From: Nocardioides sp. Root122
GTDB lineage: Bacteria > Actinomycetota > Actinomycetes > Propionibacteriales > Nocardioidaceae
Direction: 5' to 3'
DNA: 64,000 nucleotides
Assembly: GCF_001425025.1 (NCBI RefSeq)
Contig: NZ_LMDE01000014.1
Span: 1 to 64,000, forward strand
Made by a program: the position numbers and the translations under genes. The notes under the pieces were generated by a model that ran no database searches, had not been told where the DNA came from, and saw only the letters and a program-made list of their open reading frames with translations. Shown here in pieces: positions 32,555 to 41,626 of the stretch. Position 1 is the stretch's first letter; every line of letters starts with the position of its first letter.

Positions 32555-34006
32555 TCACTCCTGACGCAATGCCCACCACTCACGCAGGGCGGCCTCGGCG
32601 TCCTCCGGCGACTTCGGGCCCTCGTCCATCCGCAGCTCGAGGAGCCAGGAGTAGGCCTCGCCGACCTCGCGGCCCGGACCGATCCCGAGGATGCCCATGA
32701 TCTGGTTGCCGTCGAGGTCGGGCCGGATCGCGGCCAGCTCCTCCTGCTCGGACAGCCGCGCGATGCGTTCCTCGAGCGAGTCGTAGGTGCGGCGGAGTCG
32801 ATCGGCCTTGCGCTGGTTGCGCGTCGTGCAGTCGGCGCGGGTGAGGATGTGCAGCCGGTCGAGCTGGTCGCCGGCGTCGCGGACGTAGCGGCGTACGGCA
32901 CTGTCGGTCCACTCGCCCGAGCCGTAGCCGTGGAAGCGCAGGTGCAGCTCGACCAGCTTCGAGACCGCGTCGATGTCGTGGTTGGAGAAGCGCAGGGCCT
33001 GCATCCGCTTGCGGGTCAGCTTGGCCCCCACGACGTCGTGGTGGTGGAAGGTGACGGTGCCACCGGACTCGAAGCGTCGCGTCCTCGGCTTGCCGACGTC
33101 GTGCATCAGCGCGGCGAAGCGGGAGACGAAGTCGGGACCACCACCGAGGCGCTCCTCGAGGTCGATCGACTGCTCGAGGACGGTGAGCGTGTGCTCGTAG
33201 ACGTCCTTGTGGCGGTGGTGCTCGTCGCGCTCGAGGGCCAGCGCCGGCAGCTCCGGCAGGACGTGGGCAGCCAGCCCGGTCTCGACGAGCAGGGTGAGGC
33301 CCTTGCGCGGGTGCGGCGCGCACACCAGCTTCACCAGCTCGTCGCGCACCCGCTCGGCCGAGATGATCTCGATCCGGCCCGCCATCGCGGTCATGGCGGC
33401 GACCACCTCCGGCGCCACGTCGAAGCCGAGCTGGGCGGCGAAGCGCGCGGCCCGCATCATCCGCAGCGGGTCGTCGGAGAAGGAGTCCTCGGGCGCGCCG
33501 GGGGTGCGCAGCACCCGCTCCGCCAGGTCGACGATCCCCCCGAAGGGGTCGACGAACTCGCGTCCCGGCACCCGGACCGCCATCGAGTTGACCGAGAAGT
33601 CGCGCCGGCCGAGGTCGCCCTCGAGGCTGTCGCCGAAGTCGACGTCGGGCTTGCGTGACGACGGGTCGTAGGACTCCGAGCGGTAGGTCGTGATCTCGAC
33701 CTGCCAGGGCCCCTTGCGGCAGCCGATGGTGCCGAAGTCGCGTCCCATGTCCCAGACCGCGTCGGCCCACCCGGAGACCAGCTTCTCGGTGGTCTCGGGC
33801 CGTGCCGAGGTGGTGAAGTCGAGGTCGTTCTGCAGGCGGCCGATCATCGCGTCGCGCACCGGGCCGCCGACGAGCGCCAGCTCCTCGCCCGCGTCGGCGA
33901 ACCGCGCGCCGAGCTCGTCGATCACCGAGCCGATCCGGTCGAGCTCCGCGCCCACGCGGCGCTGGATCTCCACGATCGTGAGCGGGGGCACAGCAGCGTC
34001 GGACAC
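32555..34006 (-). CDS. pcnA: CCA tRNA nucleotidyltransferase
   Basis: A 483-residue class II nucleotidyltransferase that adds or repairs the 3' CCA of tRNA. ALVGGPVRDAMIGR (about 44-57) and DLDFTTSA with the catalytic Asp pair (about 61, 63) form the head; GRRDFSVNSMAV and DPLRMMRAARFAAQLGF follow. An HD domain (HDVGKPRT) and FHHHDVVGAKLTRKRM are present, as in actinobacterial and Gram-negative-type enzymes. GTG 34006 lies eight bases after TAGACT, a nearly leaderless start. It is divergent from the DUF6049-like gene across only 53 bases, as in many actinobacteria where it precedes murJ. Confidence 0.93.
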   Translation of the reverse strand: MSDAAVPPLTIVEIQRRVGAELDRIGSVIDELGARFADAGEELALVGGPVRDAMIGRLQNDLDFTTSARPETTEKLVSGWADAVWDMGRDFGTIGCRKGPWQVEITTYRSESYDPSSRKPDVDFGDSLEGDLGRRDFSVNSMAVRVPGREFVDPFGGIVDLAERVLRTPGAPEDSFSDDPLRMMRAARFAAQLGFDVAPEVVAAMTAMAGRIEIISAERVRDELVKLVCAPHPRKGLTLLVETGLAAHVLPELPALALERDEHHRHKDVYEHTLTVLEQSIDLEERLGGGPDFVSRFAALMHDVGKPRTRRFESGGTVTFHHHDVVGAKLTRKRMQALRFSNHDIDAVSKLVELHLRFHGYGSGEWTDSAVRRYVRDAGDQLDRLHILTRADCTTRNQRKADRLRRTYDSLEERIARLSEQEELAAIRPDLDGNQIMGILGIGPGREVGEAYSWLLELRMDEGPKSPEDAEAALREWWALRQE

Positions 34007-34014
34007 GACGGGCC

Positions 34015-34053
34015 AGTCTACGTGCCGGTCCGGCTGCGCCCAGCATCTACCAT
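34015..34053. promoter_or_regulatory. Back-to-back leaderless-type promoters of pcnA and the DUF6049-like gene
   Basis: TAGACT (minus strand, 34015-34020) is eight bases before GTG 34006 and TACCAT (plus strand, 34048-34053) is six bases before GTG 34060. The 53-base space leaves no room for ordinary leaders. Confidence 0.55.
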
Positions 34054-34059
34054 CGGTGC

Positions 34060-36303
34060 GTGCCCCGCCCGTCGTCGTTCCGTGCTGCCCTGGCGGGGCT
34101 CCTGACCCTCGGCCTGGCGAGCGGATGGGCCCTCGCGCCCGCGACCGCCGCCCCGGCCGAGGAGGGCGACCCCCTCGTCGTGCACATCGACTCCATCAGC
34201 CCCGTGCTGCCGCGCACGGGCGACGTGGAGATCACCGGCACGGTCACCAACGTCAGCGACGCGACCTACACCCGCGTCAACCTGCACGCGTTCTCGTCCG
34301 CCTCCCCCATCCTCGACTCGACCCAGCTCGCCGTCTCGGCCGCCACGGAGGCCAGCGCGACCGTGGGCGACCGGGTCACGGTGCCGGGCACCTTCGACAC
34401 CATCGACGAGCTGGCACCGGGCAGCACCGAGACCTTCTCCGACTCGATCCCGGTGGAGCTGCTCCCCGCCTCCGGCGATCAGGGCGTGTACTGGATCGGC
34501 GTCCACGCCCTCGGCGACACCGCCGAGGTCCCGCGCGACACGGTGGCCGACGGGCGCGCCCGCACGTTCATCCCGGCTCGTCCCACCGGCGGGCAGACGC
34601 AGGAGGCGTCGGTCATCCTCTCGATCCGCGGCCGGGTCTGGTATGCCGCTGACGGCTCGCTCGGCGGCACCGAGCGGTGGGCGCGACGTCTGGCCGAGGG
34701 CGGCAGCCTCGACGGCGTCCTCGACATGGCGGAGTCGGCCGGCTCGACGCCGTACACCTGGCTGGTGGACCCCGCGGTCCTGCACGCGATCGCCCGGCTC
34801 ACCGGCGGCAACGTGCCGCGTGGGCTCGGTCCGGACACGTCCGTGCCGGGCCAGGAGCCGACGGAGGAGGAGCCGGCCGGTGACGGGGAGGAGACCCCCG
34901 CGCCCTCGCAGACGCTCGCCCCCGTCCAGCCCGGCCAGACCGGCTCGGCCGACGAGGAGCTCGTCGCCGCGGCGAACGACTGGTTCGCGCGCTTCACAGC
35001 CCTGGTCGGGACGCAGACGGTCCTGACCCTGCCCTACGGCGACCTCGACGTGTCCGCAGCGGTGCGCAACGACCCCGACCGCTACGACGAGGCGGTGGCC
35101 CGCGGCAGCGAGATCATGGGTGCGCTGTCGCTCCGCTCGCAGGCGGCGGTGGCTCCCCTCGACGGGCACCTGAGCCCCGAGGCGCTGGCGCGGGTGGCGC
35201 CCGGGACCACGGTGCTGCTGGCGGACACCGCCTTCGCGCCGCCGCCGAGCACGCCGAGCTCGGTGGTGCGGCTGTTCGGCCGCGAGGTCTTCGTCACCAG
35301 CAGCGGCGCCGAGTCGGGCGGACCGGGACCGACTGCCGCCGACGACCCCCTCGCCCTGCGGCAGAGGCTGCTGAGCGAGGCGGCGCTCCGCGTGACCAGC
35401 GGCGACGACTCCCCCCTGGTGGTCACCCTGCCCACGGTGTGGCGCGGCGAGGACGCCCAGCAGTTCTTCGCCGACCTCGACCAGCCGTGGCTCGACGTGG
35501 TGCCCTTCGAGGACGTGGCTGACGGGGTGCCGGTCGACGTGCCCGAGTCGGACCTCGCCTACCTCGCGACCGACGTCGAGGACGAGCTCTCCCCGACCAG
35601 CTTCAGCGCGGCGACACGCGCGAGCGACGCCGCAGCGATCCTCGAGGACGTGCTGACGCTCCAGACCACCATCGAGACCCAGGTGGGCGACGAGGTGCTG
35701 GTGACCCTCTCCTCGCAGCACCGACCGCGACCCGGCCTGGCGATCGCGGCGGCCGGCCGCACCGAGGACGCCATCCGTGCCGAGCTCGGCAAGATCACGG
35801 TCGAGGCACCCAAGGCGGTCACCCTCGCCAGCGACAACGGGCCCCTGGGCGCCACCCTGGTCAACGGACTCGACCAGCCGGTGACGGTCAAGCTTGTCGC
35901 CACCACCGACGGACAGCTCACGCTCACCGGGGGTGGCGTGCGCGAGCTCGGGCCCGAGGCGCGGAGCGCGGTGCGCTTCGAGGCCAGCACCCGCCAGGCC
36001 GGCGTCCACCAGGTCCGCCTCGCCGTGACCACCGTCGACGGCGTGCCGCTGGGATCGGTCGACGAGCTGCCGATCCGCGCCGCCCGGGTGAGCGCGATCA
36101 TCTGGATCGTGATGGCGGTCGGCGCCCTCGTCCTCCTCGGCATGATCGGCTACCGGCTGCCGCGGCAGGTCCGCGCGCGCCGGGCCGAGCGCGCCGCCGC
36201 GGAACGCGCGGAGACCGAGCGGGTCGTCGACGGTGAGGCGCCCGACGAGGCCGGGACCGCCGAGGCCCCCGCACGCCCCAACCTCGAGCCCAGGCACCCG
36301 TGA
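34060..36303 (+). CDS. Large secreted/membrane DUF6049-like protein upstream of murJ
   Basis: A 747-residue protein with signal peptide (about 1-30; LAGLLTLGLASGWALAPATAA), a long extracytoplasmic part, one membrane helix near 675-697 (IIWIVMAVGALVLLGMIGY) and a charged cytoplasmic tail. It starts with an Ig-like segment (about 40-130: ISPVLPRTGDVEITGTVTN) and has PYTWLVDPAVLHAIA and LTLPYGDLDVSAAVRND in the middle, as in the DUF6049 proteins found immediately before murJ in actinobacteria. A Pro/Glu-rich spacer lies at about 265-300. Its role is unknown; the conserved linkage suggests envelope assembly. It starts leaderless at GTG 34060 and is followed by murJ after nine bases. Confidence 0.75.
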   Translation: MPRPSSFRAALAGLLTLGLASGWALAPATAAPAEEGDPLVVHIDSISPVLPRTGDVEITGTVTNVSDATYTRVNLHAFSSASPILDSTQLAVSAATEASATVGDRVTVPGTFDTIDELAPGSTETFSDSIPVELLPASGDQGVYWIGVHALGDTAEVPRDTVADGRARTFIPARPTGGQTQEASVILSIRGRVWYAADGSLGGTERWARRLAEGGSLDGVLDMAESAGSTPYTWLVDPAVLHAIARLTGGNVPRGLGPDTSVPGQEPTEEEPAGDGEETPAPSQTLAPVQPGQTGSADEELVAAANDWFARFTALVGTQTVLTLPYGDLDVSAAVRNDPDRYDEAVARGSEIMGALSLRSQAAVAPLDGHLSPEALARVAPGTTVLLADTAFAPPPSTPSSVVRLFGREVFVTSSGAESGGPGPTAADDPLALRQRLLSEAALRVTSGDDSPLVVTLPTVWRGEDAQQFFADLDQPWLDVVPFEDVADGVPVDVPESDLAYLATDVEDELSPTSFSAATRASDAAAILEDVLTLQTTIETQVGDEVLVTLSSQHRPRPGLAIAAAGRTEDAIRAELGKITVEAPKAVTLASDNGPLGATLVNGLDQPVTVKLVATTDGQLTLTGGGVRELGPEARSAVRFEASTRQAGVHQVRLAVTTVDGVPLGSVDELPIRAARVSAIIWIVMAVGALVLLGMIGYRLPRQVRARRAERAAAERAETERVVDGEAPDEAGTAEAPARPNLEPRHP

Positions 36304-36312
36304 GCGGGTCGG

Positions 36313-37953
36313 ATGACTGAGCAGAGGATCCTGGCGTCCTCGGCGGTGATGGCCGCCGGCACCGTCTTCTCCCGCGCCTCGGGCTTCATCCGCAGTGCCC
36401 TGCTGGTCGTGGCGCTCGGCGGCGTCCTGCGCGCCGACCTGTTCTCGATCGCCAACACCCTGCCCAACATGGTCTACATCCTGCTGGCGGGCGGCATCTT
36501 CAACGCGGTGCTCGTGCCGCAGCTGGTCCGCCGCATCAAGGCCGACCCCGACGGCGGGGACGCCTACGCCAGCCGCGTCATCACGCTCTCGGCCCTCTTC
36601 CTCGCCACCGTCACCGCACTGCTGGTGGTGCTGGCGCCGCTGCTGCTGCGGGTCTACCTCAGCGACCGGTTCCTCGAGCCCGACCGCGTCGCCCACCTGG
36701 AGTCGATCGTCGACCTGACCCGGTGGTGCCTGCCGCAGGTCTTCTTCTACGGCATGTACGTCCTGGTCGGGCAGGTGCTCAACGCCCGCGGCCGGTTCGG
36801 TCCGATGATGTGGGCGCCGATCGCGAACAACGTCATCTCCGTCGGCATCCTGGGCGCCTACCTGGTGGTGTGGGGGCCGGTCGGGGACGGACCTGCCCGC
36901 TACGAGGCGCTGGGGAGCGGGCAGGAGCTGCTCCTGGGGCTCGGGTCGACCCTCGGCATCGTCGCCCAGTGCCTGGTCCTGCTCCCCTACCTGCGGGCGT
37001 CCGGGTTCACCTACCGGCCCCGCTTCGACTTCCGTGACCCCGAGCTGCGGCACACGCTGTCCCTGGGCGTGTGGACCGTGCTGTTCGTGATCGCGACCCA
37101 GACGGCGTACCTCGTGGTGGTCAAGCTCGCCTCCGGCGGCACCGCCGGCGGTGGCCCGGGCACCGGCTACACCATCTACTCCGCGAGCCTGCTCATCATG
37201 ATGGTGCCGCACTCGATCGTCACGGTCTCGCTGGCCACCGCGATCCTGCCGCGGCTCTCGTCCTACGCCCACGAGGGCCGGCTCGCCGAGCTCGGCAGCA
37301 CGGTCGGCTCCACGCTGCGCACGTCACTGGCGCTGGTCCTGCCCTTCGCGGTGGTGCTCCCCGTCGTGGCCGGCGACGTGGCCGGCTTCGCGTTCGGCTG
37401 GGCGGGCGCCGAGGACACCGCGGCGAGCTTCGCGCCCACCCTCGCGCTGTTCGGCCCTGCGCTGGTCTTCTTCACCGTCCACTACTTCATGCTCCGCGGG
37501 TTCTACGCCATGGAGATGACGCGGCTGGTCTTCTTCATCCAGCTCGCGGTGTCGGCCACCAACATCCTCGTGGCGACGACGCTGGTGCCTCGCCGCCCGC
37601 CGGAGGAGACCGCGCCGATGCTCGTCGTCGCCTATCTCGTGTCGTACGCCGTCGGGGCGGCGATCAGCTTCGTCCTCCTGCGACGCACGGTCGGTGGTCT
37701 GCAGACGCCGCAGCTGGTCCGCTTCCTCGTGCGGATGCTCGTCGTGCTGGCCGCAGCCGGGGCCGCGGCCTGGTCGGTCGAGTGGGCCCTCTCGGGCCTC
37801 GGCGAGCGCCCCGGCCCGTTCCTGGCCCTGCTCCGTGGGGGCCTCAGCGGCCTCGCCGGCGCGGTCGTGCTCCTCGCCGGGGCGCGTGTGCTGCGGGTCC
37901 GAGAGGTGACCTCCGTGGTCGACACCGTCGCGGCGCGGCTGCGTCGCGGCTGA
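36313..37953 (+). CDS. murJ: Lipid II flippase MurJ (MviN)
   Basis: A 546-residue protein with about fourteen membrane segments: ILASSAVMAAGTVFSRASGFIR at the start, LPNMVYILLAGGIFNAVLVPQ, GQVLNARGRFGPMMWAPIANN and HYFMLRGFYAMEMTR, the typical MurJ signatures with the basic residues lining the cavity. It flips lipid II outward for peptidoglycan synthesis. Unlike the mycobacterial MviN, it stops after the membrane part, with no fused pseudokinase; that domain is in the next gene, 70 bases on. It starts nine bases after the DUF6049-like gene. Confidence 0.92.
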   Translation: MTEQRILASSAVMAAGTVFSRASGFIRSALLVVALGGVLRADLFSIANTLPNMVYILLAGGIFNAVLVPQLVRRIKADPDGGDAYASRVITLSALFLATVTALLVVLAPLLLRVYLSDRFLEPDRVAHLESIVDLTRWCLPQVFFYGMYVLVGQVLNARGRFGPMMWAPIANNVISVGILGAYLVVWGPVGDGPARYEALGSGQELLLGLGSTLGIVAQCLVLLPYLRASGFTYRPRFDFRDPELRHTLSLGVWTVLFVIATQTAYLVVVKLASGGTAGGGPGTGYTIYSASLLIMMVPHSIVTVSLATAILPRLSSYAHEGRLAELGSTVGSTLRTSLALVLPFAVVLPVVAGDVAGFAFGWAGAEDTAASFAPTLALFGPALVFFTVHYFMLRGFYAMEMTRLVFFIQLAVSATNILVATTLVPRRPPEETAPMLVVAYLVSYAVGAAISFVLLRRTVGGLQTPQLVRFLVRMLVVLAAAGAAAWSVEWALSGLGERPGPFLALLRGGLSGLAGAVVLLAGARVLRVREVTSVVDTVAARLRRG

Positions 37954-38023
37954 GACTCCCTACGATGACCCGAGAGGCGCGCACCGTCAGGACGCGGCCG
38001 CGAACGTGGGGAACGAGGTGAAC

Positions 38024-40015
38024 ATGTCGACGTCGATGCAGGCCGGCGACGTGCTCGCCGACCGCTACCGCCTCGACGACCTGCTCGCCGAGAACGGGTC
38101 TGGCCGGTTCTGGCGCGCCCACGACCTGGTGCTGCACCGCCCCGTCGCCGTGCACATCCTCGGCGCCGACGACGAGCGCGCCGAACCGCTCCTCGAGGCC
38201 GCACGCCGGGCCGGGCCCGTGATCAACCGCCGGCTGCTGCGGGTGCTCGACGCGGAGGTCGCCGACGGCCGGTGCTACGTCGTCAACGAGTGGGGCCAGG
38301 GCGACTCCCTCGACATCCTGCTCACCCGCGAGGGACCGCTGGCCCCGCGGCGCGCCGCCTGGATCGTCGGCGAGGTGGCCGACAGCATCGCGGAGGCGCA
38401 CGCGGCCGGGCTCGCGCACGGCCGGCTGTCCCCCGAGAACGTCCTGATCGACCAGCACGGCCAGATCCGGATCATCGGCTTCGGCGTCGAGGCCGCCCTC
38501 GCCGGACTGCCCCCAGGGCGGATCAGCGTCGACGAGATCGACCTCGCCGGGCTGCTCTACTGCGCACTCACCGGCAAGTGGGCCGGGGTGTCCCGCTCCG
38601 CAGTCCCACCTGCGCCCGAGGTGCACGGCGCGGTGCTGCGCCCGCGACGCGTCCGGGCCGGCATCCCGCGTCCGCTCGACCAGCTCTGCGACCAGGTCCT
38701 CAACCCGCACGCCACGGCCAGTGGCGACCCGGTCCACCACAGCGCCCGTGCGATCTCCGACATGCTCCTCGGCTTCGTGGGCGACCACACCGGCGCGCAG
38801 GTGCCGGTCCAGGGCGTACGACCCGCCGTGACGCAACCGCTCCTGCCGACCGTCGCACCGGATCCGGCTCCCGGCGCCGAGCGCACCGCGGAGACCTCGG
38901 TGGCGGCTACCGACACGGAGCCTGACGCGGATCCTGGAGCGGAGGAGGTGCCGGCGGCCTCTGACGGACCGGACACCACCGTCGTGGCGCAGGCCGTGCC
39001 GCCCGCCGGCGCTGCCGACCCCGCTTCCGTCCCCGCTGAGGCCCCGGAGACGCCGAGCGCCCCGACCTCGTCGACGGACCTGCCGACCGAGGCCGGGATG
39101 CCGGTCTTCCACGAGGACGACGAGGTCGACTGGCTGCGCGCCCGCAGCGACAAGCCCGCCCCGCCGCCGCCGCTCGACGACCTGCCGCCCAAGCCGCTGT
39201 TCGCGCCCGACCCGCCCGAGGGCGAGCCCGTACGCCGTCCGCGACCGGGCAGCCGGGCCGCGACCGGCTCCGGCAAGGACTACTGGCCCTGGGACGCCTC
39301 GGACTCCGGGGTCCGACCGGTCTCCCGCGACACCGGGGCCTGGGGCTCGGGGTCGTGGACCGACGACCGCTGGGGCACCGGTGAGAGCCTCGACGACACC
39401 GGTGACCGGGTGCCGGGCCGCAGCTGGTTCCGCCTGGCCATGATCGTCGCGGTCTGCCTGCTCGTCATGGTCGCCGCAGTGGCGGCCTACCAGCTCGGCC
39501 TCAAGCCGCCCATGCCCGGCTCGGACGACGAGCCGAGCACGTCGAGCAGCCCTTCGGCGGCCGCGCCGCCCACCGCGTTCACCGGTCTGAGCGCCGACGA
39601 CTTCGATCCCCAGGGTTCCGAGCCCCGCGAGGAGAACCCCGACCAGGTGGCCAACGTGGTCGACGGCGACCCCAGCACGACGTGGAGCACGTCGTCGTAC
39701 CTCCAGAACTTCGGCCCCAGCGGGCTCAAGACCGGTGTCGGGGTGGTGGTCGACCTGGGCGCCGCGAAGGGTGTGCGCCAGGTCGTGGTGACGACCGTGG
39801 GTGGCCAGACGTCGCTGGCGGCCTACGTCACCTCGACGGCGCCGACGGGCATCAGCGAGCTCACCCCGGTCGGCACCGCCTCCGGCACGGGTGAGCTCAC
39901 CATCAGCGTCGACGAGGCCGTCTCCGGGCGCTACGTCACGGTCTGGCTGACCCTGCTGCCCGAGGTCGACGGGGAGTTCCGCGGCACCATCGCCGAGGTG
40001 CAGGTGCTGGGATGA
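38024..40015 (+). CDS. MviN-type pseudokinase with extracellular carbohydrate-binding-like domain
   Basis: A 663-residue protein. The N-terminal kinase-like domain (about 12-260) has lost the catalytic residues: VAVH in place of VAVK (about 41-44), HGRLSPEN in place of HRDxxxxN (about 132-139) and GFG in place of DFG (about 152-154). A disordered acidic Pro-rich linker follows (about 270-465), then one membrane helix (about 469-492) and an exposed domain (about 520-663; DPSTTWSTSSYLQNFG, VVDLGAAKGVRQVVVT, GRYVTVWLTLL) like the discoidin/F5-8 carbohydrate-binding fold. This is the same layout as the C-terminal half of M. tuberculosis MviN, here as a separate gene. ATG 38024 follows GAGGTG. Confidence 0.82.
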   Translation: MSTSMQAGDVLADRYRLDDLLAENGSGRFWRAHDLVLHRPVAVHILGADDERAEPLLEAARRAGPVINRRLLRVLDAEVADGRCYVVNEWGQGDSLDILLTREGPLAPRRAAWIVGEVADSIAEAHAAGLAHGRLSPENVLIDQHGQIRIIGFGVEAALAGLPPGRISVDEIDLAGLLYCALTGKWAGVSRSAVPPAPEVHGAVLRPRRVRAGIPRPLDQLCDQVLNPHATASGDPVHHSARAISDMLLGFVGDHTGAQVPVQGVRPAVTQPLLPTVAPDPAPGAERTAETSVAATDTEPDADPGAEEVPAASDGPDTTVVAQAVPPAGAADPASVPAEAPETPSAPTSSTDLPTEAGMPVFHEDDEVDWLRARSDKPAPPPPLDDLPPKPLFAPDPPEGEPVRRPRPGSRAATGSGKDYWPWDASDSGVRPVSRDTGAWGSGSWTDDRWGTGESLDDTGDRVPGRSWFRLAMIVAVCLLVMVAAVAAYQLGLKPPMPGSDDEPSTSSSPSAAAPPTAFTGLSADDFDPQGSEPREENPDQVANVVDGDPSTTWSTSSYLQNFGPSGLKTGVGVVVDLGAAKGVRQVVVTTVGGQTSLAAYVTSTAPTGISELTPVGTASGTGELTISVDEAVSGRYVTVWLTLLPEVDGEFRGTIAEVQVLG

Positions 40016-40050
40016 CCATCTCGTGGCCCCGGGTCGTGGCCTGCGGATGA
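40012..40050 (+). CDS. Possible 12-codon relay ORF between pseudokinase and sigma factor genes
   Basis: ATG 40012 overlaps the pseudokinase stop (ATGA) and reads MTISWPRVVACG, ending in TGA 40048-40050, which overlaps ATG 40047 of the sigma gene (ATGA). It could carry terminating ribosomes to the sigma start, which lacks a clear Shine-Dalgarno sequence. Confidence 0.4.
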   Translation: MTISWPRVVACG

Positions 40051-40703
40051 GCGACGACCGCACCGACCACGCACTGCTGCAGGCACACCTCGACGGTGAC
40101 GCCGAGGCGTTCGGCGTGCTCTTCTCCCGTCACCGCGACCGGCTGTGGGCGGTGGCCCTGCGGACCATGGGCAACCCGGAGGACGCCGCCGACGGGCTCC
40201 AGGACGGCATGATCGCCGCGTTCCGGCGGGCCGGCTCCTTCCGCGGCGAGGCCGCGGTGACCACGTGGCTGCACCGCGTCGTGGTCAATGCCTGTCTCGA
40301 CCGGCTCCGGGCCGCGAAGATCCGGCGGTTCGACGCCCTCCCCGACGACGTCGAGGACCGCGGCACGCTCGTCGCCACCGCCGAGCACGACGACCAGCCG
40401 GACGTCGCGGCGGAGGACGCCGAGCGGCGGCGGCGCGTGCTGGAGGCGCTGGGGACCCTGCCGCCCGAACAGCGCGCCGCACTCGTGCTGGTCGACATGG
40501 AGGGCTACCCCGTCGCCGAGGTGGCGGAGATGCTGGGCTGCGCGGAGGGCACGGTGAAGTCCCGGTGCTCGCGCGGCCGCACCAGGCTGGCCGCCCTGCT
40601 CCTCGACCTGCACCACCCGCCCGGTGACCGGCCTCACGGGAACCCGCCTCCCGACGGTCCCGTCCAACCCATGCTCCGGCCACGCGGCCCGCCTGCGCCC
40701 TGA
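40047..40703 (+). CDS. sigM: ECF sigma factor, SigM-like
   Basis: A 218-residue sigma-70 family ECF factor. Region 2 is at about 8-75 (LLQAHLDGDAEAFGVLFSRH; DAADGLQDGMIAAFRRAGSF; WLHRVVVNACLDRLR). Region 4 is at about 125-180 (LGTLPPEQRAALVLVDMEGYPVAEVAEMLGCAEGTVKSRCSRGRTRL). A Pro-rich tail ends the protein. The order MurJ, pseudokinase, this factor, anti-sigma, trxB, trxA is the conserved sigM locus of mycobacteria and other actinobacteria, hence the symbol. ATG 40047 was chosen by the relay-ORF overlap; GTG 40023 is an alternative start. Confidence 0.82.
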   Translation: MSDDRTDHALLQAHLDGDAEAFGVLFSRHRDRLWAVALRTMGNPEDAADGLQDGMIAAFRRAGSFRGEAAVTTWLHRVVVNACLDRLRAAKIRRFDALPDDVEDRGTLVATAEHDDQPDVAAEDAERRRRVLEALGTLPPEQRAALVLVDMEGYPVAEVAEMLGCAEGTVKSRCSRGRTRLAALLLDLHHPPGDRPHGNPPPDGPVQPMLRPRGPPAP

Positions 40704-40755
40704 CTGATCAGCCCTGCCCGTCTTCCCGACCCCCCGACCGCGAGGAGGTGACCCG

Positions 40756-41511
40756 ATGACCGACTCCCCCGACCTGACGCCGGAGCACGACGCCGTACGC
40801 CGGCTGCTCGCCGACGCCCGGCACGTCGGGCCCACACCGCCCGAGGTCGTCGCCCGCCTCGACGAGGCCCTCGCCGCCCTGGTCGCCGACCGGTCGACCG
40901 CCACCGCTGAGGTCACGCAGGATCTCGCGGGCTCCGGGGTGGACGATGGTCCGCGCGCTCCGGTGGTGGACCTCGCTGCCCGCCGACGCCGGTTCGTGGG
41001 CACCGGCCTGCTGGCGGCTGCGGCCGTGGTGGTCGCCGGCGTGGCCCTCGGACAGGTGCTGCCCGGGGGGCAGGGCAGCGACGACGCCGGGTCGAGCGCC
41101 GGCGGAGCCGACCGGAGCACCTCGATGGCCGAGGACGACGCCGGCGCCCAGGCGGACGGCAAGGCCGGCGCCTCGTCGAGCCAGGAGATGGCGCCGCAGA
41201 GCAAGTCCGCCAGCCCCTCCCCGCTGGCCGCCGTGCCCACCCTGTCCAGCACCGACCCCGAGCTCGCGGAGCAGGTCGAGGCGCTGCGCTCGACGCCGTC
41301 CTCGCCCCGCGCCGAACGGCGTCAGACGCTCGACCTGATGCGAACCTGCAGCGTCCCGGAGCTGGGCAAGGGACGCCGGGTGACCGCGCAGGTCGACGGA
41401 CAGCCCGGCGTGGTGCTGTTCCAGCCAGCCGACGGTGTCGCGCAGGGCGTGGCAATCTACGTCTGCGGCACCCAGGAGCCGGTGCGCACCCTCACGCTGC
41501 CCGCCCCCTGA
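40756..41511 (+). CDS. Probable anti-SigM membrane protein
   Basis: A 251-residue protein with a cytoplasmic helical N-terminus (DAVRRLLADARHVGPTPPEVVARLDEAL), one membrane helix (about 77-97; FVGTGLLAAAAVVVAGVALG) and an extracytoplasmic part rich in Ser/Ala, then LMRTCSVPELGKGRRVTAQVDGQ, where an outside cysteine pairs with Cys in AIYVCG. Size, topology and position right after the ECF factor make it the likely anti-sigma factor, although no ZAS zinc motif (HxxxCxxC) is present. GAGGAGGTGACC lies before ATG 40756. Confidence 0.72.
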   Translation: MTDSPDLTPEHDAVRRLLADARHVGPTPPEVVARLDEALAALVADRSTATAEVTQDLAGSGVDDGPRAPVVDLAARRRRFVGTGLLAAAAVVVAGVALGQVLPGGQGSDDAGSSAGGADRSTSMAEDDAGAQADGKAGASSSQEMAPQSKSASPSPLAAVPTLSSTDPELAEQVEALRSTPSSPRAERRQTLDLMRTCSVPELGKGRRVTAQVDGQPGVVLFQPADGVAQGVAIYVCGTQEPVRTLTLPAP

Positions 41512-41527
41512 CCCGCCGGCACACGGC

Positions 41528-41554
41528 AGGAACAACGCTGGCCTACGATCGGTT
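41528..41554 (+). promoter_or_regulatory. SigH/SigR-like promoter of trxB
   Basis: AGGAACA (41528-41534) and GGTT (41551-41554) are 16 bases apart, fitting the oxidative-stress ECF consensus (GGGAAYA-N16/17-cGTT). It lies about 70 bases before trxB. TACGAT (41544-41549) within the spacer might serve the primary sigma factor. Confidence 0.5.
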
Positions 41555-41626
41555 GAGGAGGGTGCACGTCCGGCGTGCCCCCGGCACCGGATCCCCCACC
41601 GCAATCGCAGGAGCAGCTGAACGCCC

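Noticed and set aside
36300..36320. Short GTG frame bridging the DUF6049-like stop and the murJ start
   Set aside because: It ends inside murJ rather than at its start codon, so coupling is not implied; murJ is close enough for direct reinitiation.
34018..37272. 1084-codon open frame on the minus strand
   Set aside because: It is antisense to the DUF6049-like and murJ genes; composition is Arg/Gly/His-rich with no domains, a shadow of high-GC codon use.
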